From NCBI GenBank assembly GCA_030144725.1, contig JASKMD010000015.1:1000481-1064480 (forward strand): a stretch of DNA of 64,000 nt, given 5' to 3'. This document shows, piece after piece, positions 10,167 through 38,986 of the stretch; position 1 is the first letter of the stretch; each line of letters opens with the position of its first letter. This DNA comes from Haematococcus lacustris. Taxonomy: Eukaryota > Chlorophyta > Chlorophyceae > Chlamydomonadales > Haematococcaceae. A model generated the notes under the pieces. It was given only the letters and a program-made list of their open reading frames with translations, was not told the origin of the DNA and ran no database searches. Made by a program: the position numbers and the translations under genes.

Positions 10167-10639
10167 TGCGCAGCTACTCCCAGTCAATGCTAAGCTTCCA
10201 CCCCATCGTGTGTGTTAGGGAACTCATACCTAACCTGTTGCAGCTCTGTTGGCCTCATCGTCTTTACCGCCACATTTGATGCCGCTGCACCTAGGCCGTC
10301 TTCAAGATGAGCGCCATGAAGCTCGTGCAATGCATCGCGGGTGGGCTATCAAGATGCATGACACACCCACCACGCTTAGCTACACATGGCGTGTTTCATG
10401 CCATTATGCAAACCGGAGTGCGGCCAGGACCGCGTGTGAGAACTCCGCCCCCCGTACCCTTTCGTCACTTCCACGCAGCCATCAAGTAACGTATCACTGT
10501 AAGGCTAGGCTCGGAGCTTCCACTTGCGGTAGCGATGGATCACAGCGGCCTCGTTATCGCCTTGGAGCGATGCTCCGCTCAGCTTGGCGACACGGGTAAG
10601 CGCCTTAGCGGACTGGAGCTTTCACAGCCTGAGACAGCT

Positions 10640-11355
10640 GCCCGCAAAACCGAAGGGATGGGCGATGTGGTCGCGAGCCGTAGAGGCTCGTATAAGGGAT
10701 ACGCAGCGACGAAAGGAAGAAGCCGAGGCCCAGGCGAAGGCAGCCAAGGCAGTGTTGGACTCGGTTCAAGATTCCATGCAGGTTTGTCACAAATTGGCTG
10801 CGAGGATAAGGAAGGCGCATGGGGTAGTATAGCTGGTGCAGTACGCTAGACATGTTGTTGGGCTGAAGCATGTCATTGCCTGGCTGACTGGCTTCCCAGG
10901 AAGGGCAACAAGCAGCAGCGTCAGCAACAGCCTTGCGGATTGCTGCTGAGGAGGAGTTGCAAGAGCTGAGGGAACGCAACGCCAAGCTCAAAGAGGTGTG
11001 CCCCACACCAACACAACTAACAACCCATGCACCAGCCTTGCTGGCAACTGGGGCTTAGCTGCCTGTGTGGTGCTTCACTCAAGCAAGGGCTCCCAACGTT
11101 GTGCATGTGTCCCTGGCAGGGTAGCATTAAGTTGTGCCAACCTATCTCATGCTGTCGGAACCCATGTCCGGGAATATTTGAAGCGTGCTTAATTGGACCT
11201 GTTGTAAGGTGTGCAGCTCATGGTGTGTTAGTGACCCCTTGCTGTTTGTAGAACCTGCAAGCAGTGGTTGTTGAGATCAAAGCACTGGAAGCAACCAGCG
11301 CCCAGGAGCTCAAGGCCTTCCTGACCCAGTGCCATGAGCTCAAAGCAGAAACCAG
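10640..11355 (+). CDS. Coiled-coil protein exons, unidentified, gene incomplete
   Basis: Three exon-like segments show heptad patterns rich in Ala, Glu, Lys and Leu. The first ends at 10781 with KAAKAVLDSVQDSMQ. The second, about 10922-10995, reads ELQELRERNAKLKE. The third, 11252-11355, reads AVVVEIKALEATSAQELKAF and ends at a GTAAGG donor. The second-to-third junction is in phase; the first-to-second is not resolved. The start may be the ATG at 10533 or 10572. No exon was found after 11355, where the tandem-duplicated block begins at 11521. I do not recognise the family; it could be a broken gene. Confidence 0.4.
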
Positions 11356-11520
11356 GTAAGGCAATGCGGCAGTCTCATGCCCAAAGTGCAGCTGCTGGGC
11401 CTTGCTGCATGCCTCAGCTGCCAGTGGAATGCTCGAGGTGAAAAGTACTCTGTGGCATACTCGATGCGCTGGAGAGCATTGCTGCTGGTGAGGTGAGGCC
11501 TACATTGGGGCATGTGTGCT

Positions 11521-12128
11521 CCCATGGATGTACACAAGGCGCTGGGCATCATCATCATTACTGTCACACTCTGCAGCAAGGTTGTCTTCGTCAGCAGTCT
11601 GCAGCAAGGTTGTCTTTGTCAGCAGCAGCAGTAGCTACATTGTCACCCCACGCACCCGTGTGCCTCTGCTTCGTAGGGCGCTAGTGTCAGAGTGTGACAC
11701 CTCACAAGCAGACAGAACAAGTTCCTTGAAAGGGTGGAGTGAAAAACGGCCAGTGGTAGCTTTGGAGCCTGCAGCTTCCGTGGCGTGTTGATGCCCTTCG
11801 CCTCTTCAAGCACCTGTTTCAGGTTGAAGTATTCAACCGCATGGTGGGCGCGATGAGCCTGGGAGCGGGGCGTGGCACATGAGCACAACTTAGTAATAGC
11901 TTCATTCTTGGCTTTGTCGACCTTGGTGTGGCAGTGGCTTGTATTTATTGTGGTGGCATTGCATGCATATACAGACTAACAATATCCCCAGCCACAGACT
12001 TTGAATCAGTGACTTATGCCGCAGTTGATCTCTCTGCCAGAGTTTTGGGCAATAGCAATGGGCGTTGAAGCGTGCAACGGGCATGGGAATGCAGCCGACC
12101 ACACTGACAATGCCGACAGATCCTGCGT
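11521..12128. repeat. Direct repeat S, copy 1 (partner 13721-14328)
   Basis: About 608 bp recur at 13721-14328 with few differences, from GGATGTACACAAGGCGCTGG to CCGACCACACTGACAATG. On the minus strand both copies keep a frame with CYCPKLWQRDQLRHKS and CMQCHHNKYKPLPHQ. Copy 1 is followed by a lineage-A Fanzor end, copy 2 by unrelated coding sequence. Confidence 0.85.
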
Positions 12129-12144
12129 CTGTATGTGCATGCCA

Positions 12145-12410
12145 GCCCCCTTGTCCCTCACTAGGGCCTCCATTTGAGCCGGACCAGTAGTAGCCACTAG
12201 CAGCCACTAGCGGGAATATACTAGTGGGCAACAGTGGCCCGACTCAAATGGTGTTATTGGGCTGTGTGGAGTAAACCCAGTGCACATGGCACATGAGCCG
12301 CCTACCACCTACATTATTGCCTGACCCGTTAGGGCTATCGTGCAGACTTGGCATGACAAAACATGCACTGATTGTAAGCTGATGACAGCTCAGATGGGGG
12401 GACACACACA
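12145..12410 (-). ncRNA. Candidate Fanzor guide-RNA region and 3' end, lineage A, copy 2
   Basis: It is homologous to 7637-7902 across its length and begins at the same terminal base (AGCCCCCTTG). It lies downstream of the second lineage-A pseudogene. Differences between copies are scattered substitutions and small indels, useful for testing conserved pairing. Confidence 0.45.
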
Positions 12411-12885
12411 TTACTGTGCCTCAGCAGGCTGCTGCTGCTGCTGCTGGGCCTTTGATGGCTGGTCTCGCAGCCGCTTGTAGCCCAGGCCAGGGTACTCCTT
12501 GCCCTTGGCTGGCAGCGCTCCCTGGTCAGGCCAGTAGCACAGCTCCAGCGGCCGCTACTTGCTTTCCCCAATGCGCTGCATGTTCAATGCTGCGTTGCAG
12601 TCCCTGTCCAGCCACCTGCCTGGCTGTGGTGCTGGCTTGGCTCTTGCAGCCTTGCCCTTGCCCTTGCCCTTGGTGGGCTGGCTGGGCTCAGCTGCCGGCT
12701 TGCTGCGCTTGGCTGGAGGGGGAGTGCTGGGCCCTGGCTCTGAGGCTGCTGGCTGTGTGGCTGCCTGGCTGCTGCGTGGGGCCTGTGGGGGCTTGCGGGG
12801 GGCACTACTGGGCACCACATTAGGCCCCGCACTGGCTGGTCACGCTGTTGGCTCCAGGCTGGGCGCACCAGGCGGTTATGTGACG
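12411..12885 (-). pseudogene. Fanzor lineage A, truncated copy 2
   Basis: It aligns with the C-terminal half of the copy at 7903-8696: VRPAWSQQRDQPVRGLMWCP, a linker with PPAKRSKPA, LDRDCNAALNMQRIGES, then KEYPGLGYKRLRDQ. One base is missing near 12797 relative to copy 1, which shifts the frame. Trp after IGES(K/R) is TAG instead of TGG near 12556. The 5' side is cut at about 12885, where a WD40-like fragment begins. It is clearly inactive. Confidence 0.75.
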
Positions 12886-13190
12886 CTACATTTGTGGGGC
12901 AGTCCGGGGACACCTTTGACGTGAGCCAGATCTAGAAGGTGGAGGACCACTGATGCATCGAAAACCACTTCATGCTAACCCCATATGCGGCACCAGCTTC
13001 ACCCAGGCAGCCAGCTGTTGACGCTGTGTGACCTAGGGTCTGCTTCCTGGCAAGCCGCTGCTTTATGGCAAGCCGCTGCTTCATGGCAAGCCGCTGTTCC
13101 TGTCCTCTGCCTGGGATGACAGCATCAAGCTCTGGAGCAACGGTTTTAAACCCTGGTCAGAGCAAGCAGCCCGGGTTGCCAAGCTGGTGA
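12886..13190 (+). pseudogene. WD40-like gene fragment, copy 1
   Basis: Recognisable pieces are TFDVSQI and KPLFLSSAWDDSIKLWSNG, the latter fitting the end of a WD40 blade (SSAWDDSIKLW). Stops and frame changes interrupt it. The same fragments in the same order occur at 15046-15361. This looks like a captured or duplicated host-gene piece. Confidence 0.55.
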
Positions 13191-13390
13191 CCAACTCAGT
13201 GCTGACATGGCTCCCAGCGGCCTTCCTGCATGGAAAGTGGTGCTGTTATACTGCCAGCATGCAGCCCTACAGGTCAGGACCCGATACCCTAGTCCCATCA
13301 GGTCCCTCATCCCACCTCTGCTGCCCACCTGTTCATGCCAGTCGACATCTCGATTGTTTGGTTGTGCAGCAATGCTGTGTCCGTTTGCTG

Positions 13391-13693
13391 TCAAAGCCAG
13401 GCAGGCCAGGCCAGGAGTGGGTATACCTGCCTGACAAGGCCCTGCTGCGCAAGTGGCGGCGCAAGTGGCAGCGGTAGCCAGCAGGAGCAAGACAACCCAA
13501 GAAAACAAGATACCAAACCCCTCACAAAGGGGATGTGTGTGAGTTAGAGCTATAGAGTAGGGTAGAGCTCGAGCTAGTAGTAGACCTGGAGGCACACACA
13601 CCAGAAGGCTGAGCTGAAGTGGGCACTAGGCACACTATCAGTAGCCTTTACAACAGCGATCTCGCAGCCTGTGTTTGATTACAACTCATGAGT
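13391..13693 (+). mobile_element. 3' end of a Fanzor lineage-B element
   Basis: The last codons (KPGRPGQEWVYLPDKALLRK to WQR, stop TAG 13475-13477) match the C-terminus of lineage D at 61676-61745 and the miniature element at 6838-6996. The downstream flank to 13693 is shared, inverted, with 6627-6840, and includes the CCCCTCACAAAGGGG hairpin followed by ATGTGTGTGAG. Catalytic motifs are absent. The upstream boundary is blurred. Confidence 0.65.
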
Positions 13694-13720
13694 TGCATGA
13701 GGACTGTAGGGATTAAAACC

Positions 13721-14328
13721 ATGGATGTATACAAGGCGCTGGGCATCATCATCATTACTGTCACACTCTGCAGCAATGTTGTCTTCGTCAGCAGTCTGCA
13801 GCAAGGTTGTCTTTGTCAGCAGCAGCAGCAGCTTCACTGTCACCCCACGCACCCGTGTGCCTCTGCTTCGTAGGGCGCTAGTGTCAGAGTGTGACACCGC
13901 ACAAGCAGACAGAACAAGTTCCTTAAAAGGGTGGAGTGAAGAACGGCGAGGGGTAGCTTTGGAGCCTGCAGCCTCCGTGGCATGTTGATGCCCTTCGCCT
14001 CTTCAAGCACCTGTTTCAGCTTGAAGTATTCAACCGCATGGTGGGCGCGATGAGCCTGGGAGCGGGGCGTGGCACATAGGACATGAGCACAGCTTAGTTA
14101 TAGCTTCATTCTTGGCTTTGTCGACCTTGGTGTGGCAGTGGCTTGTATTTATTGTGGTGGCATTGCATGCATGTACAGACTAACAATATCCCCAGCCACG
14201 GACTTTGAATCAGGGACTTATGCCGCAGTTGATCTCTCTGCCAGAGTTTTGGGCAATAGCAAAGGGCGTTGGAGCGTGCAACGGGCATGGGAATGCAGCC
14301 GACCACACTGACAATGCTGATAGATGCA
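13721..14328. repeat. Direct repeat S, copy 2 (partner 11521-12128)
   Basis: See copy 1. Here the minus-strand frame is continuous upstream into a Ser/Asp/Glu repeat (DSESDCDSEPEPQSDSESES) and a Pro-rich stretch, suggesting that copy 2 is closer to the original arrangement. Confidence 0.85.
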
Positions 14329-14329
14329 G

Positions 14330-15002
14330 ATTGGGGGGGTTGCCTGACTGGCTCGGGTTCTGACTCTGACTCCGAGTCAGACTGTGGCTCTGGCTCAGAG
14401 TCACAATCTGACTCGGAGTCAGAGTCAGTGTCACACTCCATGCTGGCAGGCTGAGCAGGGGTAGGCTGGGCAGGGGCCCGTGGGGATAGGGGGGGAGCAT
14501 CAGGGGGTTGGGGGGGCTGCACGGCTGGAGGCTGAGGGGCGCTGGGTAAGCCCGGGGTAGGGTAGCCCACCAGGCACGTCAGAAAAATGCGCAAGACAAA
14601 CAATGAAGCGATGAAGCGGAGCTGGGAGTGGATTTCAGCCCGCAGCCGGAGGTGCTCCCGCAGCTTGCGCCTCGTCTTCTTGCAGCCGCGCAACACTGCG
14701 CCCTCGGGGACCTTGATGACCTGCATGACCAAGCGCAGTTGCCATTTTGACAGGCCAAGACACAAGGCGGGGACACAAACAGTGCGGGGAGACATAAGGC
14801 GGGGGCGGCACCTGACGTCTGCGCGTGGTCCAGCCATCCCGACGTTCCTGTCGTTGCTTGCCTTGAGGGGAACGAGACGCTGCGATGGAGCGACGGGTTA
14901 CAACACAGCGCGTAACTCACGGAGCTCACTCGGCTGGGGACACGCACCTTTCTGTTTCTTTCCCGGGTCCTTCTTGTGCTTGCCGCTGCCCTTCTTGGCC
15001 AT
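14330..15002 (-). pseudogene. Possible Fanzor-type N-terminal exons (MAKKGSG start)
   Basis: A first exon at 14948-15002 encodes MAKKGSGKHKKDPGKKQK and ends at a GTGCGT donor. Downstream on the same strand is a basic helical segment (KKTRRKLREHLRLRAEIHSQ), then Pro-rich and Ser/Asp-rich stretches. A lysine-rich MAKK start also begins the lineage-B miniature at 6996, and basic helices occur in Fanzor N-terminal regions, so this may be another element's 5' part. The exons do not join in phase by the obvious acceptor, so the model is incomplete. It could also be an unrelated gene. Confidence 0.35.
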
Positions 15003-15045
15003 CACGCGATGCGCATTAAGACGGGCGGTGGCCTTTGCAAGCAAC

Positions 15046-15361
15046 TTGGGTTATGTGACGCTACATTTGTGGGGTAGTCCGGGGACACCTTTGACGTGAG
15101 CCAGATCAAGAAGGTGGAGGACCACTGATGCATCGAATACCACTTCATATTAGCCCCATATGCGGCACCAGCTTCACCCAGGCAGCCAGCTGTTGACGCT
15201 GTGTGACTTAGCCAGGCAAGGTGGTAGGGTCTGCTTCCTGGCAAGCCGCTGCTTCATGGCAAGCCGCTGTTCCTGTCCTCCGCCTGGGATGACAGCATCG
15301 AGCTCTGGAGCAACGGTTCTAAACCCTGGTCAGAGCAAGCAGCCCGGGTTGCCAAGCACCC
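15046..15361 (+). pseudogene. WD40-like gene fragment, copy 2
   Basis: Homologue of 12886-13190, with KPLFLSSAWDDSIELWSNG. It has stops in every extended frame. It lies at the same distance after repeat S as copy 1, which places it in the same tandem duplication. Confidence 0.55.
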
Positions 15362-15402
15362 GGTTGCGCTGCACTCCAAGGTTGACAAATTTTGGGGACC
15401 GG

Positions 15403-15510
15403 GCTCTCTGCCATCACAGCTCAACCTCGGAGGCAGCATCTTCGTATGCTGTCGCTGCTCAGCACGCAGCTGTGCAAGGAGCTGCCGCCTCATTGACATT
15501 ATTAGGAATC
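15403..15510 (-). repeat. Inverted partner of 7206-7310
   Basis: Reverse complement of 7206-7310 with scattered changes, retaining AEQRQHTKMLPPRLSC on the minus strand. It lies about 90 bp upstream of the thioesterase-like gene start. Confidence 0.55.
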
Positions 15511-15602
15511 CGAACATAACGTCTACACAGGATCTCATTGCCTCACACTTTAGTTCGCGCGCGCAGCTGGTTAGGTGCTCACCGCGCGGCTACGAAGCTC
15601 TG

Positions 15603-20282
<4,680 letters not shown>

Positions 20283-21222
20283 GGGGGGAAGCTGGGCACT
20301 GACTACAAGGCACCCGTGATCAACCGCCTGAATAGATGCCATTGCTGATGCGCCGTCCTTTTCGTCATGACGGGCGTCGCACGTTGTTGCACTACCCTTG
20401 CTGACGACACACTGCCACATCCCCCCGTTGATTTCAGTATTGACTTGCACACAAGTTTAAAATGCATGCATGCGGCTTCTACCTCTTGTTCCGAGTTATC
20501 CTTGCACCTTGAGCTGCTGCCGTCACGTTTACAAACCCCGAGGCATTGCTCCTGGAAATGAACTGCCTGGCACCAGCGACCATCCCCCAGTGCATCTTGT
20601 GCATATGCAGTCAACGACAGTTGAGCTTCAGCCTGCCCACCCATGCTCCAGCGGTGTACGCCACTCACCACAATGAGACTCATCAAGTCCCCACAACCCA
20701 ACGTAGGGTGGTCTGTTTGACCAGCAGGCCAACGTGGCTGCCTCAGAGAGACCCTAGCTTAGCCATAGCACCGCTACAGCGGCCCACGCAACTCTGCCAA
20801 CCTCCACCCAGCATGAGGTGGATAATTACAATCCTCGTTCCACTTTGTCGACCAATTCAAAGCAAGGAGTAACCACCAGCACACCAACACCTCGGCTAGT
20901 CGCCCAAGCGTGCCCTACATCAGCCATAAGCTCGGTCTTCACACCGCTCATGCGCCCCACGCACTCCTGCCATCCTGAACAATATCATGCAAGCCCCGCT
21001 GATGTGATCTGCACCAATTGCTGTTGCACGGATGGTTGGCCTAGAGTGACAGCGGGGGGTTGCAACCTGGCAGCGCCAGGTAAAGCATCCTCAGCAAGGT
21101 AACGAGGAAGGGAGGAACAGCAGGAAAGAATGAGGGGCCTCTGCTGCCAGGCATGCAGGGGTGCAAAACCAGGCCGACCAGGCACCTCGCACACCACCTT
21201 CCCATCACATCATACAAGTAGT
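20283..21222. other. No recognised feature
   Basis: Downstream of the thioesterase-like stop there are only short frames with no supported splice pairs or homology. Confidence 0.4.
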
Positions 21223-21371
21223 GCAAGCCGCAAGCCGCAAGCCGCAAGCCGCAAGCCGCAATATATAGTAGTGCAAGCCGCAAGCCGCAAGCCGCAAGCA
21301 GTAGTGCAAGCCGCAAGCCGCAAGCCGTGCAAGCCGTGCAAGCCGCAAGCCATAAGCCGCAAGCCGCATTT
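21223..21371. repeat. CAAGCCG heptamer array
   Basis: Clusters of GCAAGCC/CAAGCCG heptamers are separated by AGTAGTG spacers and end just before the ORF1-like gene at 21418. Position suggests a 5' UTR or promoter-proximal array. Confidence 0.85.
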
Positions 21372-21417
21372 GCGGCGCCTCCAGCAGTTACCTGTGCTAT
21401 TCAGCCCCGCGCCTGAC

Positions 21418-21653
21418 ATGGCCAAACCTACCCCCCTCAGCAACTCCTTCGCTGCCCTCGCCTCTTTCAGGCCTCGGTCTCACCCCCCCACAGAGCAGTC
21501 AGCGGCAACAGCAGCCCGGGGTGCCGACCACTTCACTCTGGAGGAGGCAGCTCGCATTGCTCTATCTGAGCAGCTCACAGAGCGTTTTCTCAACGAGCAG
21601 CGGGAGCAGCACCAGCGGCAGCAGCACCAGCAGCAGCAGCAGCACCAACAGCA

Positions 21654-21684
<31 letters not shown>

Positions 21685-23310
21685 GAGCAGCAGCAACAGC
21701 AGGAGCAGCAGCAGCCAACTGGGGCAGGGGCCTCACCAATAACTGAGGCCCGGCTCCAGGAGGTACTGGCGCGAACTCTGACACAGACTCTGACACAGAC
21801 GCTGCAGCAGACAGTCATGCCGCAGCTAACTGCCATCAACAAATCTATCGAGACAGTCAAGAGCGAGTTGCAGATTGTTCAATATGACGTAGCCAAACTG
21901 AGTGTGGCGCACATTGAGCTAGAGGGAGAAACGAGGGAGGTGCGGGCAGAGATGGCCTCAGTGGAGCAGCGCTGCAGCGTGCAGCTGGCAGCAATGGCCT
22001 TCAACATCCAGCTAGCAACAGAGCAGCGCAGCAATGCGGGGGTGGTGGTCTTCTTTGCCCCCCGCCCTGATGAGGTAGCCATCAAGGCTCTGTGCACCAG
22101 CGTCGGCGTCACTGATGCCCGGGTGATGCACTCTAGCCCGACTATCGCTAAGGTCAGTGTCGGCTCCCATGCCTCAGCCCTCAGCGTTCTGGCTGCTGCC
22201 CAGCAGGCCGCACTCCCAGCAGACCTGGGGAAGGGTCCGCTACAGCGGGTCGTGTGGCCAGCTCGCCGTCAGCTGCAGGCAGTTGTAGATAAGAGCAGTG
22301 TGCGATCCCCTGTACATGGCATGCGCTTTGAGTGCAACAAATCACGCACAGCCATCATCACCACCTGGAAGGGGAAGCAGATTACCTACCCCCTGTTTGT
22401 CCACCTCAGCAACCTCAGCAAGCCAGACCTGAAGAGCATGGATGAGTGCAGCATCGAGGCAGCCTGTGAGTATGCGGCTGCGGACCAGCCTGCAGCTTTT
22501 CTCCTACCAAGGTCCCTCGCCACCCATCAACAGCAGCAGCAGCATCAACAGCAGCAGCAGGGTGCGACAGCGGCTGCCGCAGCAATGGAAGAGGACAACC
22601 AGCCTGCAGATCCTAACCCTCCCCCGCCCCCCCCTAATCAGGCGCAGCGCAGGGCAGCAGCAGCAGGGGGTCCTGACCGGGCACCAGCCGGCAAGGCTGC
22701 AGGGAAGACAGCTGTGCCGGGCAGCCGCCCCGCCTCGCCTAACCAGGTGCAGCGCAATGCAGCAGCAGCAGCAGGGGGTCCTAATCGGGCACCAGCCGGC
22801 AAGGCTGCTGGGAAGACAGCTGTGCCGGGCAGCCGCCCCGCCTCGCCTAACCAGGTGCAGCGCAATGCAGCAACAGCAACAGCAGCAGCAGCAGGGGGAT
22901 CGAACCAGGCACCAGCTGGCAAGGCTCCGGGGACGACAGCTGCGCCGGGCAGCCGCCCCGCCTGGCCTAACCAGGTGCAGCGCAATGCAGCAGCTGCAGC
23001 AGCAGCAGCAGGCCCCAGCCAGACAACAACCAAGACTGTGGCACCAGGTCGCCCCACCCTGCCCAACCAGACACAGCGTAATGCAGCAGCAACAGCAGCA
23101 GCCCTCAGCCATCTGCCCCCCCCCCCGCCCTTCCCCCAAGGGGGGGGCGGCCACTCGGCCCCTGGCTCACCAACCAAGAGCCGCCCACTCTCTCCCCCTT
23201 TGGGGAATCACCGCACAAGACATCAAGCGGGGTTGGGTGCGTCTGGGGAGACTCCTACGGGTAAGCTCAGGGCGGTGGGGGCTCAGGGCGTGGGAGAGGG
23301 TCGGGGCTAG
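21418..23310 (+). CDS. Intronless ORF resembling a non-LTR retrotransposon ORF1
   Basis: A single ORF of 630 codons from MAKPTPLSNS; an upstream in-frame start at 21130 would only translate the heptamer array. A Gln-rich block lies at about residues 60-100. It is followed by a long amphipathic coiled coil (INKSIETVKSELQIVQYDV and nearby). Next is a globular segment beginning NAGVVVFFAPRPDEVAIKAL, plausible as an RRM-like fold, then SRTAIITTWKGKQITYPLF. The last third is low complexity with at least four copies of a unit like PNQVQRNAAA and APAGKAAGKTA. Coiled coil plus RRM-like plus C-terminal domain is the layout of L1-type ORF1 proteins. No endonuclease or reverse transcriptase follows, so it is either an orphan ORF1 or a host protein. 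No introns in an intron-rich region supports retro-origin. Confidence 0.5.
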
Positions 23311-24834
23311 GGACTCGCCCCCCGAGAGCTCAGGTTAGCGGTCAATGGCCTACAATGGCGGTCAATGGCCTACAGCATGACACAGTGGATGACGCCATGC
23401 TTTTTATCCTTGAGTGCACTGCCACGAGATCCATCAGGGAACAGCCATGTCTTTTCAGAACAATAATGAGATCTTGCATGACTTCATTTTGAGCCCATGG
23501 GCACCTTTGTTTGTACACCTTAGATTGAAGTGCGTTACAGAAAGTCCCGAACCCCTAGAGGGGGAGGGCGGCCAAGCAGCCTAACGGCTGACGGCTTAAG
23601 CGGTGTAAACCTATCCTATCTGCTGCCAGGCATGCCGGGGTGCGGTCCCTTGTTGGTGAACTCCCAATGCTTGGTATGCATGCATGGGGTCATGTCCCTG
23701 CCCGCCCTTGCCCAGCCCTTTCGATCTGAATGAGCAAGCATACAGTTTGCGCATGCTGTTGCCAACAGTCAGCAGTTCGTGGAGTGTGGCCCCCTGTGCA
23801 GTGCATGGACCCAGCTGTGCAGTGCATGACTGGCGGTGCCCACCTGTGCCCCCTGTGCAGCAAGAGCCACGTAGGCCAGCTGTGCCCCCTGTGGCCCCCT
23901 GTGCAGAGTGCATGACACCCCCAGGCTTGACCCCCTCATGCCAGCCACCCTGAAGCTCAGCCACAGCACCATGCACCTAGCATTGGCTTGGACGGGGCGC
24001 AAGAGGCAGAGGCTGTCCCTGATGCTGGCCCTTATCACATTCAAGTGTGTGCGTAAGTAAGTCCTGGTCCTGGTCCTGGTCCTGGTCCTGATCCTCATCC
24101 CCACGCTCAAGCCTCACACCTGGCCTACCTGGCTCTTGCTGTGTGACCCAGCTTGTCAATCCTACAAAGGAGCAGCTGCCCCCTGCCCCCTGCCCACCCA
24201 CCCACCCACCAAACCCACCACCACTCAAGCCCTCGCTTCATCCTGCTCAGGCCAGCTGCTAGTGCCCGCACCTAGAAGCGCCTGGTGCAGCCAACAGGGC
24301 AGTCAGCTGTCAGTGGTGTGCTCCCTGCCTGTGTCCAAGTGCCCGGAGCCAGGTGACCCAGAAGGGTCGACGAGGACACTGCTGCCAGCGAGGCCAGGGT
24401 GCAAGTACCAGCCTGCTGCCTGCTGCAGCGCAGCCCAACCGGCAGTCATTGCGTGCTCCTCTGCCATGACAGCAGTTCAGCATTTCCAGTGGGCCAATGG
24501 GCCAGTGAGCCCCAAAAGGCCAAGGAAGCCTAATCCACAGGCCAGCAAGCCCATTCTCAGCCAGGCCTCGCTGGGTTGGAGGCTATCAAGCTAGTGAGAG
24601 CGGTGGGCCATAGCCAGTATGCCAGTCAGCCTCCACAGGCTCTGAGGGTCATGATTGCAGGCCAGCAAGCCCATGCAACCGCAGCCCAGGCACCAGTGGC
24701 TTGCAGGCCTGCAGTGCCCATTCCCAGGTTGCTGAGGGCCTACAGGCCTACAGGAGCGGGAGCATGACCTGGAACCCTGGGCCTGTTGAGGCTGGCTGGC
24801 TGACTGGCTGCGCCTTCACAGCTTCAGGGAGGCA
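23311..24834. other. No recognised gene
   Basis: Contains short local repeats, such as GGTCAATGGCCTACA twice near 23340-23373, CCCCCTGTGCAG units at 23790-23910 and about six CCTGGT units near 24060-24095. No coding exon was supported. The 3' UTR of the minus-strand transporter gene must start at 24834 and run leftwards. Confidence 0.4.
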
Positions 24835-38410
<13,576 letters not shown>

Positions 38411-38986
38411 TTGCCTTGACGCCACAGGTTTATCCCCCTAACACTTCGGCCCCTACACTTCGGCGGTTCGGAAGTCTCGTGACTATTTGACACTTATAGA
38501 CTCAGTGACGCGCTGTACTTCGCGAGTTTGCGTCTTGGAGTGTGCGACCACGCACAGTTGTCAACGATTACGTTACTTCCATATATTTGTCATACTTGCC
38601 ATGCCGCCCTAGATACTGACCCCCCGTTTCCAATTGTCGGAGGACGGAGGTCGGAGCTGCATGGAGGGAAGCTGGCGGAGAGGAGCACATGGAGGTCGGA
38701 GCGGCGGAGCCCGAGCCACATGGGCTCCATGCTGGCTCCGACGGGGCGCGTTTCCAATTGGGAGAGACATCGGAGAGACATGGGGCTCTCCATTGGCTCC
38801 GATAGCGCCCATTGGCTCCTATAGGTGACTTCTTCGGAGCCCCTAGAGGAGCCAGGAGCGGAGCCAGGAGTGTGAACGACCCAAGTGACCCTGAGACCGA
38901 GTTGAGAGTGCGTGTGTCTCCTGATGCTCCCGTCAGTCCGGTTGCTCAACCCATCGTCGCCCCGCCGCCCCGTGATTTCTCCGCAA

